64,000 nt of DNA from Diphasiastrum complanatum. Taxonomy: Eukaryota > Streptophyta > Lycopodiopsida > Lycopodiales > Lycopodiaceae. The position numbers and the translations under genes are program-made. The DNA is taken from positions 3,690,863 through 3,754,862 of the forward strand of contig CM055110.1 in assembly GCA_029204225.1 (NCBI GenBank), read 5' to 3'. This document shows, in pieces, positions 43,571-55,539 of the stretch (position 1 is its first letter; each line of letters opens with the position of its first letter). The notes under the pieces are model-generated. The model worked only from the letters and a program-made list of their open reading frames with translations. It was not told where the DNA came from and did not search any database.

Positions 43571-44488
43571 TCAAGGCGGTTCTCTCTTTAGGCTTGAATT
43601 GTTATTGCTTGTTTGTGAGGATGTAGATGCCATCAAGAATACATCTATTTCATCCTCCTCCTCTTCCTCCTCCTTTGCAAGGTTTCCTTGTTTGTCCTCC
43701 TCCACTTGCGCTCGTAGCCTCTTGTAGCATTCAGATGCATAATGCCCCTTCTTTCCACAAAAGAAGCATTTTTGCTTTGACTTGTCCTTTGAGCTTGATG
43801 CCTCTTCTTTGGCCTCCTTTGGATTCTTCTTCTTTCCATTGGTCTTCTTTTTGCCCTTGAATGAGAAATTGGCTTTCTCATCACCATCCTGCAAAGACAA
43901 GGAACTCATCCTAGATTTTGCATGGAGCATCCTACACTCTTCAACCACTAATACACTGTGAAGTTTTTCTATAGTTGGCAAAGTGTCTTGGATGGCAAAA
44001 CTTTGGACAATTTGCGAAGTCATCTCATTAAGAACAATTTGTACAAGCTCTTCATCATGAATCTTCTCTCCAATGGAAGCCAACTCCCTATTTAGAGACC
44101 TGATTCAGAGTACATAATCCTGTGCACTCTCCTCACTTCTTTTCATGCTTGGCAAAATCTGATTTCTAAGCAAGAGAAGCCTCGAAGTGTTACTAGATTC
44201 ATAGATTAATTTTGAAGACTCCCAGGCCTCTTTAGCACTTTTACATGATGATACTTCTCTCAAAAGATCATTGCTCACATTCATTTTCACACAATGAAGT
44301 GCGAGTCTAGATCTCTTTTTGTATCTCACTAATTCATGTGCACCTAGAGGTTCATCTTCATCCTCAATCAGAAACTCATAAAGGTCTTGGAGCACCAAAA
44401 GTGACTCCATCCTCACCTTCCAAATAGCATAATTTGTAGAATTCAATCTCTCACTAGCTTCTAGAGGGTATGCTCCAGCAGATCCCAT
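43571..44488 (-). pseudogene. Nearly intact Ty1/copia gag with CCHC knuckle
   Basis: Start ATG 44488 (MGSAGAYPLEASERLNSTNY). A single TGA at 44107-44105 divides 127 and about 177 codons in the same frame; surrounding sequence suggests CGA to TGA. Domains: UBN2-like gag (KYKKRSRLALHC-type segment as RYKKRSRLALHCVKMNVSND; AKEAWESSKLIYESSNTSRL), VQSFAIQDTLPTIEKLHSVL, then a Lys-rich stretch and a complete knuckle CFFCGKKGHYASEC. It ends in an acidic tail (EEEEEEDEIDVF) with a stop at 43571, so protease and pol are missing. Confidence 0.9.
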
Positions 44489-44519
44489 CTTACTAGTGAC
44501 TTCTACAAATAAGAAATAG

Positions 44520-44865
44520 ATTTGATTGACTTGAAGCTCACAAAGGTCTCACACTTGCAGTATTTCACTCAAATTTGATTTTTATTCCAACAAATGGACT
44601 TATAATGATAGTTCTATCACTCCCTCATAAAGCTGGAATGAAGATAAGATGAAGTGAAAACTACTTTCAAACAAATCTTGCCAAGAAATGGATTTGATTG
44701 TCTCTAGAAACTCACTAAGGTCTCTCTCTTGTAGTGTTTCACTCAAATTAGATTTCTGATCCAACAAATGGACTTATAATCTGAGTTCCAGCACTCCCTC
44801 ACAAAGTTAGAATGAAGATAAGGTGAAATCTACTTACAATCAAATCTTGCCAATTTTGGCTATTT
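44520..44865 (-). repeat. 174-bp imperfect tandem duplication in copia leader
   Basis: ccaacaaatggacttataat recurs at about 44586 and 44761, with flanking attgatttgattg, cactcaaatt-gat and gaatgaagataag in the same order. Lies just upstream of the gag ATG at 44488. Confidence 0.75.
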
Positions 44866-46310
44866 TTGGACAATAACATGACTAAATCTCCCTGACACTT
44901 TTTGATGTACTTTCAAGACCTGTAAAACAAGTTTAGAGGACCTGATGTCAGCCTAGATTAATTAGATCTCATGACCCTATGTCAAATCTAATCAATGGCA
45001 CTCAATCTTTGTTAGCCGATATTTTCGCACAAAAAATCGGACTAATATTGAAGCTTAAATCTACAAAACTAGAAAAAACCGGCATGTAAAACCCGAGAAT
45101 TCGAAAAAATTTGGCACAAATTTGAATTAGAACTGGGTCCCAGCCCACCCTAAAGTGGCTAGACATAGTTTAAAAGTAAGAAACTCATTTTCGAAAAAAT
45201 CGTCAAAAAAATTTTGTGGTCAATTTTTGTAAAGATCGGGTTAAAAATGCCGGTCCACCACCCTAAATGAGGCTAGAGAAAAGTTTGCGGCCTTAAAAAA
45301 AAAGTTTTACGACTTTTTGGCCAGTTGTAAAAATAGTCGGCATAGCCGTGCTAAAATCCTACCATGTACAGAGTTGGTTTTACTAATATATGGTTGCCTA
45401 GTGCATTTTCAAGGAAACCGTGTTGTCGTGAGAGCCCTAGTCATGAATGCCGGAAAAGTGAACCCTAGTCAAAGAGCCATCAAAGAAAAATATTTATCGG
45501 GCAAAAACCAAACTGTGAATTATGGGCAAAACTGAAAACTTGCAAAAATCCTAACAGGTAAAATTGGGAAAACTACGAGGAACGGGCAAAATACACAAAT
45601 CAGTCGGCAATCCCGAGAAACCAAATGGCAAGGGCCGGCGGGCCGCGCATACTACAAGGAAAAATCAAATGCCAAGGGAATGAAGGACTAAAAGAAACCA
45701 AGGACCAAGAATGTGAAGGGCACCTTAGGTGGAGTAGAGACTTGACAAAAGTCCTCACCCACCTTTTGGATAATAAATGTAAACAAGACTTTAGGACCTA
45801 GAGGGCCTAAAAGATATTTTCTCTAGCTTTTGACTAAGAGGGCATCTTGGCTAATTTTGGAAGGGGGCCTTAAATGGCACCAACCCCTAGACCCTCAAGG
45901 AGGCCACTTGATGTACTTGCCAATGGGTGTTGGACAAATGGACAAAAGGGCTCGAAGGGCATGAAAATTGGCAAAGCCTCATTTTGAAGGGGGACACTTG
46001 GGATTTACTATAAAAGGAGGCCCCTCTTTGTGTTAAGATATAGTTGGATGATAGTTGGATAATGAGATGATGTTGATAGTTGCTAAGTTGAGAGTTTGAT
46101 GAGGTTGATGTGATAGTTTTGATGTGATGTTGGTTGAGAGTCTTTTTGGTTGAGCTTGTTTGCTTAAGAGAGCTTGTTGTTTAGTTCTGTTTCGTGTCTA
46201 ACGTTGCTCAATGTTTGTACCTCGTAGATTGTTGTTTGATGTTAGTACTTTTGTGAGTTAGTGTTTTTAGGAGTTGGTACTTTTGGAAATTGCTAATTTG
46301 GAAGTTAGTA
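44866..46310 (+). other. Unassigned region with a TATA-type promoter
   Basis: Non-coding. GC-richer stretch near 45635-45660. TATAAAAGG at 46009-46017 with gaggcccctc downstream looks like an LTR promoter on the plus strand, but LTR ends were not found. Confidence 0.4.
46009..46017 (+). promoter_or_regulatory. TATA box
   Basis: TATAAAAGG followed by a G/C-rich start region. No gene follows directly. Confidence 0.45.
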
Positions 46311-46810
46311 GTATTTGCTTCTTTTTGTCTTACTTCACATAGGTGTGGAGCTTTATGACCTGGTTTGAGAGTATGTGCAGTTAGTGCTTTGGAGTGTGGG
46401 TGATTGGATTGTAAGAGTGTTTGAATGCTTGATTATGGATTAGTATGGCTGTTTTGTATGTTTTACTTCTTCTTACTCAATGCTAGTATGGTTTGAGGTT
46501 AATTCCTATTTTTAGTTAGTTGTTTAAAACATCTTCATGAGGGATGATTGTATCTTGGTAGTATTTGCTTCTTTTTGTCTTACTTCACATAGGTGTGGAG
46601 CTTCATGACCTGGTTTGAGAGTATGTGCAGTTAGTGCTTTGGAGTGTGGGTGATTGGATTATAAGAGTGTCTGAATGCTTGATTATGGATTAGTATGGCT
46701 GTTCTGTATGCTTTACTTCTTGTTACTCAATGCTAGTATGGTTTGAGGTTAATTCCTATTTGTAGTTAGTTGTTTAAAACATCTTCTGGAGGGATGATTG
46801 TATCTTGGTA
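46311..46810 (+). repeat. Tandem duplication, 2 x 250 bp
   Basis: 46311-46560 and 46561-46810 begin gtatttgcttctttttgtct and end gggatgattgtatcttggta, with only scattered substitutions between the copies. Non-coding; a recent duplication. Confidence 0.93.
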
Positions 46811-48460
46811 CTTGTGTGGCGGAGATTGTTGGGGTTTTATCAAGTGTTTGATTGAGAGTGGGATGTGGATATTCATGTCTTATTGTGTTTGGATGCTCAC
46901 TTGGAGAGTGTCCTACTTGTTCGATGGTGTTTGAAGGCAATTGAGGTTGTCGATGTATAATTGATTGTTGTGGAACTGTTTTGGATTGAGGTTCTTGGAT
47001 AAGAGGTAGTTATATTTGTTTGTCTCTTGTAGCTATCCAATTGTGGTTTGTGGTGAATGCATGAGATTGAAATGTAGTATGTTTGAGAGCTATTATTGCT
47101 TGTTTGAGGATGCTTGAAAATCAGTGAATTAAAAGTCATGGTGATTAGTCGGGGAGTTTGCTTGCAGCTTGAGAGAGCCTCAAGGTCAAATGGGAGGTGT
47201 TGCAAGATGGGATAGATTGTGATTGAGAGAGTTTTTATAGATTAGAAATCCACTTGTTGAGGGATCTTTGAGAATGAAATCATTAGAAAGCTTTATATTT
47301 GCTAGCATTACAATATTTGCATTTACAATTAGATACTCATGACACGTCCCTCGTATCGAGAGTGCATATAGTTTTAATGAGTATTGTGAGAGCAACATTG
47401 TTGAGGAGCCATGTATGACTACTTGCTGAGCAATCTTTTGAGTGGTACAAGGGTCAATTATGAAGAAATGAGCCACCACTGTCAACATTCATGAGCAAGC
47501 TTGTCATGGCTTCATTTGCTATGAACACTCATTGATCCATCGCTGCACCTACACCTGCTTGCAGCTTCCATCAAGTCCTGTCTATGGATTCCTAGACGGT
47601 TGCCACAGTCCTGCGGACTTCTTCAAATTTACATATGTTTGTTTGTGTTTTATCATATCTTCAGCCTACGGCCCTATACCAGTGCATCGCAACCTGTCTC
47701 AGTCTTCTATGACAAAGATCAGAGTACTGCGACCTGTTTACAGCCCTGCCTTTTGCATATTCTCTTGCATGCACCTGCCTGAAGCCTGAAACAGCCTATC
47801 TATGGCCACTTTGTAGGCTGCCGCCCTTTGGTCTGCCTGTGTTTTTCAGACTTGTGTGCAGCCTCCCAGTATGCCTATGAGTTGTCTGTGCCCTGCTGCA
47901 GCATGGAATCAACCACAAACATTGTCCGGGGATTTGCCTAGCTGTCAAAGCTGTGTATATCCTGTTGGAGCTGTGGCCATCCGTCAGCCCTCGCTGACCT
48001 TCTCACAGTCCTCACTGATATCTGTACATTGGCTACTCTCTGTCTGAAACTATTCCAGATATACTTCAGTGAGTTTTATCCATCGATCTCTACTCCACCT
48101 ACAGATTCATGTCTCATTGCACTTCTGTGACAAAGTGTGAAGGCAAGCGGCAAAGGAAAAGCGATTGATACTTTGAGGCATTCATGACTAGTAATTCTCT
48201 GATTACCGGTCACCTACGCTCACACTGAGGTATGGTTTTGCTTCATCTCGGTCATTTTTTTAGAGACGTTATTTTGGTACTTACTTGCTTTCCGTAGGGA
48301 TACGCATGCTTGAAGTCTGTACTTGCATTTGTCTATTGAGTGAATGGTCCGTATAGGATGACGAGAAACCATTTTTGTATTATGGTTGGTGTAAAAAATG
48401 GTGAACTCCTGCAACTTTGTCGCAACATGAACAAGACACGAAGGTCGAACGAGAACAATT
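46811..48460. other. Unassigned region
   Basis: No domain recognised. Frames are short on both strands. Confidence 0.45.
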
Positions 48461-49163
48461 CGTGACAGTTAACGTGTCTTTGACTCAAAGCATGAATGAT
48501 TCGTGAATCAATCGCGAATCGTAAACACACCTCCAGGACCGTGAAATGAAAAGAACGAAACAAACGAAGATAAATCCTTCGCGTTGCCAGCTGGCAGTCC
48601 AACGGGCTTCATTCCCAGCTGAAATGAATAGCATCGACGGAGACTAACTAACTAGTTGATTAGCGTTAACTAGTCTTGTGATTCTACGTTTAACTATCTT
48701 GTAAACTCCACATAGTGGAGGTATAAACAATCCTCTTTGGATCATAACCATAAAAGAAGAAGAAGAAGAGAAAAATAAGAGAGACAGTGGATACAGAGAT
48801 CTGTAAGAAATAGAGGGAGACGTAGCAAATAGAGTAAGAAAGCAAAAATACCATAGATGTGTACGAAAGTCTGTCAACGAGCAGAACACAACGAAAGAGC
48901 AGAGAGTCAATTCGCCAACGAGCGAGACACTGACGATCTTGCTCTAAAACCAAACTGACAATATAATTGCTCTATTTCGTGTATCTCTTGGTCTTGTGCT
49001 ATGTCTCTTGATTGCTAGAAGAAAATATGTTTTGTGATGTGTAGTCGAGTGTCTGGGGTCTCGTAAGAGCTTCCACATGAAAAGAAAAATCTAAGACAGA
49101 AAATGTTCGCAAATTAGAAGAGAGGACAAACACGAAACAAGAAAGAATAAAGCTTCTGCAACA
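48461..49163 (+). repeat. Copia 5' LTR
   Basis: Ends CTTCTGCAACA at 49163, fixed by the PBS. The start TGACAGTTAACG near 48461 is inferred. TATA-like GGTATAAAC near 48719. The second half (48780-49150) recurs at 51285-51645. Confidence 0.65.
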
Positions 49164-49176
49164 TGGTATCAGAGCC
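49164..49176 (+). other. Copia primer-binding site
   Basis: TGGTATCAGAGCC immediately after CAACA. Confidence 0.88.
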
Positions 49177-49228
49177 AATAGGTTATCACTACTGATATCC
49201 CAACAGTGATTCTTCCAGACAACACAAT

Positions 49229-50200
49229 ATGGCTATGACAATCCAGACTAGAGTAGCAATCACTCTTGATGGTGCAAATTACAGAATCTGGAAATTCAAA
49301 ATCAAAACACTCTTGAAGGGCGAAGGCATCCGGTCGGTGATCGAGCTCTCAGAGGTGCAGCCTCCAGAGGGAGACTTGAGGAGAGCTAAATGGATCAGAA
49401 AGGATGAGCGTGCAATGACGATTATCGTTTTGTCCATAAATGAAGATCTACTCATGCAGATTGAAGACTACGAATGCAGTCATGCAGCGTGAGAAAGATT
49501 AAAGCAGAAGTATGAAGTGAGGACTGCAGCTTCAGTCATGCACCACCACAATCAACTGCAATCCATACGGTGGGATGACAACCAGTTATATCAGCACGTT
49601 GAGAAGATCAAAATGATCTTCGCTCAACTCGCTTCATCAGGACAGGAGCACCAGGTCCCAGCACCACAGCAACTGATGTACTTCATGAAATCTCTATCGA
49701 CGTCCTATCAACCGCTGAGAATACTCATACTGAGTCTACCAGATATGATATTCGACAAAGTAGTCAGTCTTGTCGCTGATGAGAGATGAAGGAGAGGGAA
49801 GAAGTGATCAAGAAAAGACTCTCTTCACGAAAGGAAGGAAGAAGAACAAAAACAAGCCAAGATTCGAGAAGACGAAGTCCTCGAATCAACAATCTTCTTT
49901 CTGCGATCACTGCCACGAACCAGGCCATACGACCAACAAATGCTAGTTTAATCTAGCTACATGCACTACAAGAAGAAAGGGCATTCTGCATACGACTACA
50001 GATTCAACCCAAAAAGAAAAAAAAAAGCTGAAAAGACAAACGTTGCAAAGTCATCAAAGGATGCTGAAAGAGGTGACAAAGCTTTCATGATACTCGACGA
50101 AGCTTTGACAAGCTACTCTGAACACGACTACGATGTAGTCATCGATTCAAGAGCAACATCTCATAACCTGCAACAAGATCATCTTGATCAACTTTCATGA
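49229..50200 (+). pseudogene. Copia gag and protease site
   Basis: Starts at ATG 49229 (MAMTIQTRVAITLDGANYRI), then WIRKDERAMTIIVLSINEDL. TGA at 49490-49492 replaces the Trp of HAAWERLKQ seen in the sister element. It continues WDDNQLYQHVEKIKMIFAQL to ADER at 49789, frameshift, then knuckle CDHCHEPGHTTNKC (complete), a damaged second knuckle (MHYKKKGHSAYDY), and protease VIDSRATSH, where the conserved Gly after Ser is Arg. Confidence 0.87.
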
Positions 50201-51287
50201 ACTCAAAAACGACAGAGCAGTGATTCTAGGCGATGGAAACAGACACGATGTCAAAGGCATCGACTCTCTACAGCTACGAACACTGTCAAGCCAAGCAGAA
50301 CTACCAGGAGCACTCTATGTGCCCTCACTCAGAAAGGATCTGCTATCTATATCCAAGATGGCAGATCTAGGCATTCGAGTTTTGTTCGACGGCAACACTT
50401 GCCGTATGATCGAGAAAATGACAAACAAGTTGCTGACGGTCAGATGCAGAGAAGGAAATCTCTACCAGGCCAAAATAATCAGCAACTGTAAAAGCATATT
50501 AAATGTTTCAAAAAACAAAGATCAGCTCTGACATAGAAGATGTATCATCTTGACATGTGGAGCCTGTATGACATGAGCAGAAAGGACATTGTCATAGGTC
50601 TCAAGATTTCAAGCCAAAGGCTGAGTTCTGCGAAGCTTGTCAGAAAGGCAAGCAACATCGGAATCCATTTATACACGAGGGAAGAAGAGCCAAAGAAGTT
50701 CTTGAGCTCATGTGTGTGGACTGATGAAAATAAATTCGCTCTCAAATTCGAGATATTTTCTAATGTTCATAGATGATTACAACCGAATGACCACGATCTA
50801 CTACTTGAAGAAGAAACTCGAAGTATTTGATTTTTTCAAGAAGTTTGTGGCATTCGCAGAGCAAGACACCTCGAAAAAGATACAAATCCTTAGATCTAAC
50901 AATGGAGGTGAATACAAAAGCACAAAATTCTCAAGATTCTACGAAGAACAGAGGATCGAACACCAGTTCACTCCTGCATACACACCAAAATACAACGATG
51001 TGGAAGAAAGAAAAAACAGAATGCTAGTCGAAGGAGCCAGATGCATGATGGCACAGGCTCAATTGCTAGGTCAATTTTGGGCCGAGGCAATAGCTGCAGC
51101 TGTACACCTGCAGAACAGATCTACAACGGCAGTGCTGGAGAACAAAGCACCATATGAAATGTGGACTGACAGAAAGCCTAATCTGTCATACATACGAGTG
51201 TTTGGATTTGCAGCTTACAAGCACATTCCAAAGGAAAAGAGAAACAAGCTCGATAACAAATCTGAGCAAATTGTAAACTCCACATAG
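50184..51287 (+). pseudogene. Copia protease end and integrase, fused to LTR
   Basis: LYVPSLRKDLLSISKMADLG, pre-integrase (MYHLDMWSLYDMSRKDIVIG), then FIDDYNRMTTIYYLKKKLEV, LRSNNGGEY (second catalytic Asp is Asn), DVEERKNRMLVEGARCMM (Glu present), NKAPYEMWTDRKPNLSYIRV and HIPKEKRNKLDNKSEQ. The last residues VNST come from LTR sequence after the deletion junction at about 51270. Confidence 0.87.
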
Positions 51288-51651
51288 ATCTGTAAGAAAC
51301 AGAGAGAGACGTAGCGAATAGAGTAAGAAAGCAAAAATACCATAGTTGTGCATGAAAGTCTGCCAACGAGCTGAAAACAGCAAAAGAGCAGAGAGTCAAT
51401 CCGCCAACGAACGAGACACTGACGATTTCGCTTTAAACCCAAACTGACAATATAATCGCTCTATTTCGTGTATCTTGGTCTTGTGCTATGTCTCTTGATT
51501 GCTAGAAGAAAATATGTTCTATGATGTGTAGTCGAGTGTCTGGGGTCCCGTAAGAGCTTCCGCATGAAAAGAAAAATCGAAGACAGAAAATTGTTTGTGT
51601 ATCAGAAGAGAGGACGAACACGAAACAAGAAAGAATAAAGCTTTCGTGACA
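51270..51651 (+). repeat. Shortened copia 3' LTR
   Basis: ttgtaaactccacatag, then a gap of about 100 bp relative to the 5' LTR (the TATA-bearing part is lost), then atctgtaagaaacagagag... matching 48800-49150 to the end at about 51651. Confidence 0.75.
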
Positions 51652-53159
51652 GTTGGAATTGTTCTACAGTAACAAGAATCATAGTTGTAGCATGCTAGTA
51701 CTGGGTGAGGTGTTTCATACTTTAGAACTTCATTATTGTGATGATTCCGCACTTACCATGTCTCTACTATGACACAATCAATTGTGATCCTTTTCTTGAA
51801 CAAGTAGACATGGAAGTATCAGGTCTATGCGTATTTGTGGATTTACTGGTAGTATGGACTCAGAAATACTTGCTTACAATGGGAATGCTATTTGCTTAAG
51901 TTCAGTAATTGCAATTACCTAACTAGTGAATGGATTGTCGTAGAGTATGGGTCGATTGTGCATTGTAGTGAATCGGTTTTTAACACAAATCTGAATTCAG
52001 TCCGAAATCATAATATTTTATAAGCATGTGGTATGGGTAATTAGAACAATGAGTGCTTATTTCCAACTTGCTTAGTGAAAGTTGTTTAGTAAACGACTTG
52101 TTTCATACTGATTTAGAATGCCTTTTGTTTAGAGAACCGTAGGTTGGGTATTTTACATTTTGCTGAGGGTGTATCAAATGGACCCGACCTCTGTGAAACA
52201 CCAAAGCGGGCCGTCCACCATCCACGGTTGAAATACACCGCCTTGATTAAGCGTCACACTAGTCACACCTGCCATCGGTACTGTCTAGCGAAATACCTAG
52301 ATCCGATAGTCGGCGAAAATATCACCGCTTATCAAACAAAGCGGTGCGTATAACTTGCACCCCATGAGCACATCATAGGCAATAATTTGGTTTCAAGCCC
52401 ATGTAAGATTTTTACTAACTGGAAGCCGAATTCAATGGGGAAGGAGACATTAGCAAGATCCTAATGCAAATTAGTAAACATAAGTTCTTTTACGAAACCG
52501 TAACCCTAGAAAGCTAGTGAATCCTTGCACCAAAAGTGTTAACACCCCCTCCTTGCAACCGTATCTTTGAGAGCCTGGAAAACTCTCATCGGTTGGGGAG
52601 CACGGGGCAATAGAGAAGGCCATCAGTGTTGGAAGTGGCAAATCCTCTGTTGCTCACGTAGGGCTGAACAGCCATTAGAGATGGGGCCCCTTGACCCTTT
52701 TAGGACATTTTGGTTGGACCAATCCCCTGTCGAAAATGGCCCTAACAATCTTGGTAGCTTATCTTGAGATTTCCACCAAAAATTACATCAAAAGCTCACA
52801 AATTAACTTTCTTTGGATCAAATGAATACTATGCATTAAATACAGGTTCAGAGGTGCCCACACTAGTGGACAGTACGGATTTGGACCCCTACCAAGTTTG
52901 GGATCAAATCTCCTTACCAAAATCAAGATTCTAGCTTGCCCTCTCAATACTAGTTTTTAGCACCAAAACTTGCTAAAAATGGATTTGTAAAAAATTTAAA
53001 ACTTCTCAAAATTGTCCAGATTTAAGTGGATTGGATAGGGCTCAGTGTGCCGAGATTGGAGGTACTTGATTTGTTCAATTTGGTTGAGCAGTTTGTGTGA
53101 TATCGTCAGTCAAAGTTGACTGTTGACCAAGTCTCGGTTGAAATTTTTTTAATCAAGTT
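51652..53159. other. Unassigned region with one dispersed repeat
   Basis: No coding domain. 52575-52745 matches 28190-28325 in outline (aaaactctcat ... ttggaccaatcc-ctgtc-aaaa). The remainder is not recognisable. Confidence 0.4.
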
Positions 53160-54005
53160 TCATATCCAAAAGTGGAATTATGTCTGAGGGACTGCATATG
53201 TTTGCAGTATGAATTTACGTCCGAGTGGACTCTACGTCTGTGTGTGACTGAGTTTTACATTTGAGTGAAATTTGTTGTCCGAGTATAAATGTACGTCCGA
53301 CTTGGATTACATTCGAGGGGACTACGTCCGAGTGGAGTACTAGAGTAGGTCCGAGTGAAATTTCCATTCAAGTGGGACCGTTTATGTTCTACTGGGATTG
53401 GGTCCAAAGGAATTACTTCCAATGGTTGAAGGCACGTCCGCCGACTAGGTGCGCCCGATGGTTTGAAGACACAGCCTACGTCTGACAAGATTGGATCCAA
53501 AGGGTTGCTTCCGATGTTTTTTTTTTTCATGCCCCCCCGACAGATGGGTCAAAACACGTCCGATGGACTATTTCCAAAAGGGCAGATCCGACATGCTAGG
53601 TACATCCATTGGCGGTAAGTACGTCCGATGGGTAGGGTTTCCTGCGATGGATAGATGTTCATGTCTGATGGGCAGACCCGAACTCTAGTTTATGTTCGAT
53701 GGTCATAGTCAAAGCCTTGGGTCCGATGATCAGATCCAAGGTCTTAGGTCCACAGGAATGATGTCTGATGGTCAAAGCTGAAGGCTTAGGTCATGGATTG
53801 TTTACTTCCGATGGATAGACCTGAAGGCTCTCAGATCCAATGGTTTATGTTTGATGGAATTGGGTTTCGCAGGTCAAATCCAAAGACCTATTTGGGATTA
53901 CATCCGACTATTTTGTGTGGGCAGTCTCTACCTTATTACATCCGATGGTTTTGTGTGGGCAGTCTCTGCTTTTTTACATCCGATGGTTTTGTGTGGTGCA
54001 ACTGT
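53160..54005 (+). repeat. TCCGATGG / TCCGAGTGG motif array
   Basis: About two dozen same-strand variants of (acg)TCCGA(tgg/gtgg), often 30-60 bp apart. The GAGTGG form dominates before 53360, GATGG after 53460. The last part is nearly regular: tccgatggttttgtgtgggcag at 53941, with neighbours at 53903 and 53979. Lies inside (on the internal side of) the LTR at 54653. Confidence 0.75.
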
Positions 54006-54633
54006 CAAAACGTTTGAGTGTTCTATCTTTAATGACAGCTCTTCAAGAATGTTTAAATGCTCGCTTCTTTTATTGCTTTTTTGATCTACCTACATTCAAA
54101 CTTCTTAACAATCAATCTAGCTTCATTACGATCCATACCACATTTCCTGATTGATTGAAAATAGATGACATTTAACTTTCTTGAAAGAAACGAGTTTTCT
54201 TGATTGTAACAGTCAGTGCAAACTCTGAAAATCAAGAAAATCAAGAAAGTTTAATCACCCAAGAATGTTCACCAATCTAGCTTTGAAACCTACTCAAAAT
54301 ATTCATTTGTAATGGATATTCATAATAGTATGAGCTTGAAGAAATAATCAGATCAAAGCAATGGACGATTCACAACAAAAATGAAATTTTCTGATAGATC
54401 CGACTGTGAACATTCGAGTTTGTAGTAGCTACATTCCGATTGTTTTTTGTTGAAGGCTACAGTTAGATTTAAACTTTTTTTTTTTTTTTTGCATTTGTGA
54501 TTCAAGACAGCAGACATTGGCCTAACATTACAACTAGCTGGTTTTCACGAGTGTGATTGTCAGGTAGAATCTAGTGTTGAATAACATTCATTTTCAGGTT
54601 TATTCTTAGTTTTTCCTATTCAGGACAAGTGCA
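54006..54633 (-). other. Probable leader of minus-strand LTR element
   Basis: No gene. Lies between the motif array and the PBS of the LTR at 54653. Confidence 0.4.
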
Positions 54634-54635
54634 AG

Positions 54636-54651
54636 CTCGACAACGGCACCA
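54636..54651 (-). other. Degenerate tRNA-Asp-type PBS
   Basis: Minus strand TGGTGCCGTTGTCGAG, 13 of 16 matching the tRNA-Asp-type site, just inside TGTTAG at 54653. Confidence 0.55.
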
Positions 54652-54652
54652 A

Positions 54653-55056
54653 TGTTAGCTGATTCTGTGCAATACAGAATCTCTTCTTCTCTTCACTCAA
54701 CCACCCATCCCATCCTGTTCTAGTATGGTTTTCTACCCTCACCTACCAAGCATCTCCCATCAAGTTTGGACCTTAAGCTTGCATTAAAGACCCTCAATCC
54801 TGAGACCAATCAAGAAACTAACCAAGCAAGAATCCAAAACATGCAAGAAATCAAAAACTAAAGAGCTACTTCTAGCAAAGAAATGCCAAGAAAAGCAAAA
54901 AGACACAGCGTGAAGATCAAAGCTTATCTACAATATTTACATTTCCAAACAAGAACGCAAATGAAAGACGGATGTTAATCTCTAACTACCTTAAAACATC
55001 AAAAACATCATCCACATCTATGCTAAATCATAAACCATCTACATTAACCACCGATG

Positions 55057-55122
<66 letters not shown>

Positions 55123-55171
55123 ATCTTCCAAGAAGAGGAGGGAGAGAGAGAGAGAGATCAAGAACCAAGAA

Positions 55172-55235
<64 letters not shown>

Positions 55236-55539
55236 GAGAGGAGACACGAGAGAGGAGAGGCCCAAAATTGAGTAGAGGTTCCTTTATTCAAAATAGTATT
55301 GTATTTTACAAAGTGTAGTGCCTATTTATAGGCATCTTGGGTTTGCCTAGGTGGTGTCCATGTGGCAGCAAGGTAATTAACTAACTACTATTTGTCTCTT
55401 GTGGCCTAAGTAACATCTTCCTGAAATTAAGTTACAAATGCCACTTGGAAAATTGTGGTCCACATCTCCAAATATTTTGAAAGCTTGATAACTCAAGATT
55501 GAGAGGTTTTCAAGAACATTTATTATAACACCCCCAACA
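54653..55539 (-). repeat. Gypsy-type LTR (887 bp) containing GA microsatellites
   Basis: Ends TGTTAGCTG and CCCCCAACA (TG...CA; TGTTGGGGG start on the minus strand). Minus-strand TATA box CTATAAATAG at about 55321-55330 and an AATAAA signal near 55285. Contains three GA runs (55059-55117, about 55142-55157, 55174-55230). Its interior lies to the left. Confidence 0.65.
55059..55230. repeat. GA microsatellites
   Basis: Three (GA)n tracts separated by short unique DNA. Frames made of Arg-Glu or Ser-Leu repeats here are artefacts of the repeat. Confidence 0.95.

Larger units (their letters stand above)
48461..51651 (+). mobile_element. Ty1/copia retrotransposon with internal pol deletion
   Basis: 5' LTR, PBS, gag, protease, integrase, then a direct jump at about 51270 into a shortened 3' LTR ending at 51651. 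RT and RNase H are deleted. Related to the minus-strand element at 34137-36535. Confidence 0.82.

Noticed and set aside
47532-48047. Pro/Ser/Cys-rich frames
   Set aside because: Short, overlapping, without start context or recognisable domain; nothing supports a gene.
51178-51442. Minus-strand hydrophobic frames, also seen at 48644-48953
   Set aside because: Both are antisense readings of the same copia LTR sequence, which explains their similarity.
55028-55291. Open frames of Arg-Glu or Ser-Leu repeats (also at 57354-57830 and 61728-62202)
   Set aside because: They are translations of GA/TG microsatellites and appear in several frames at once; no evidence of a protein.
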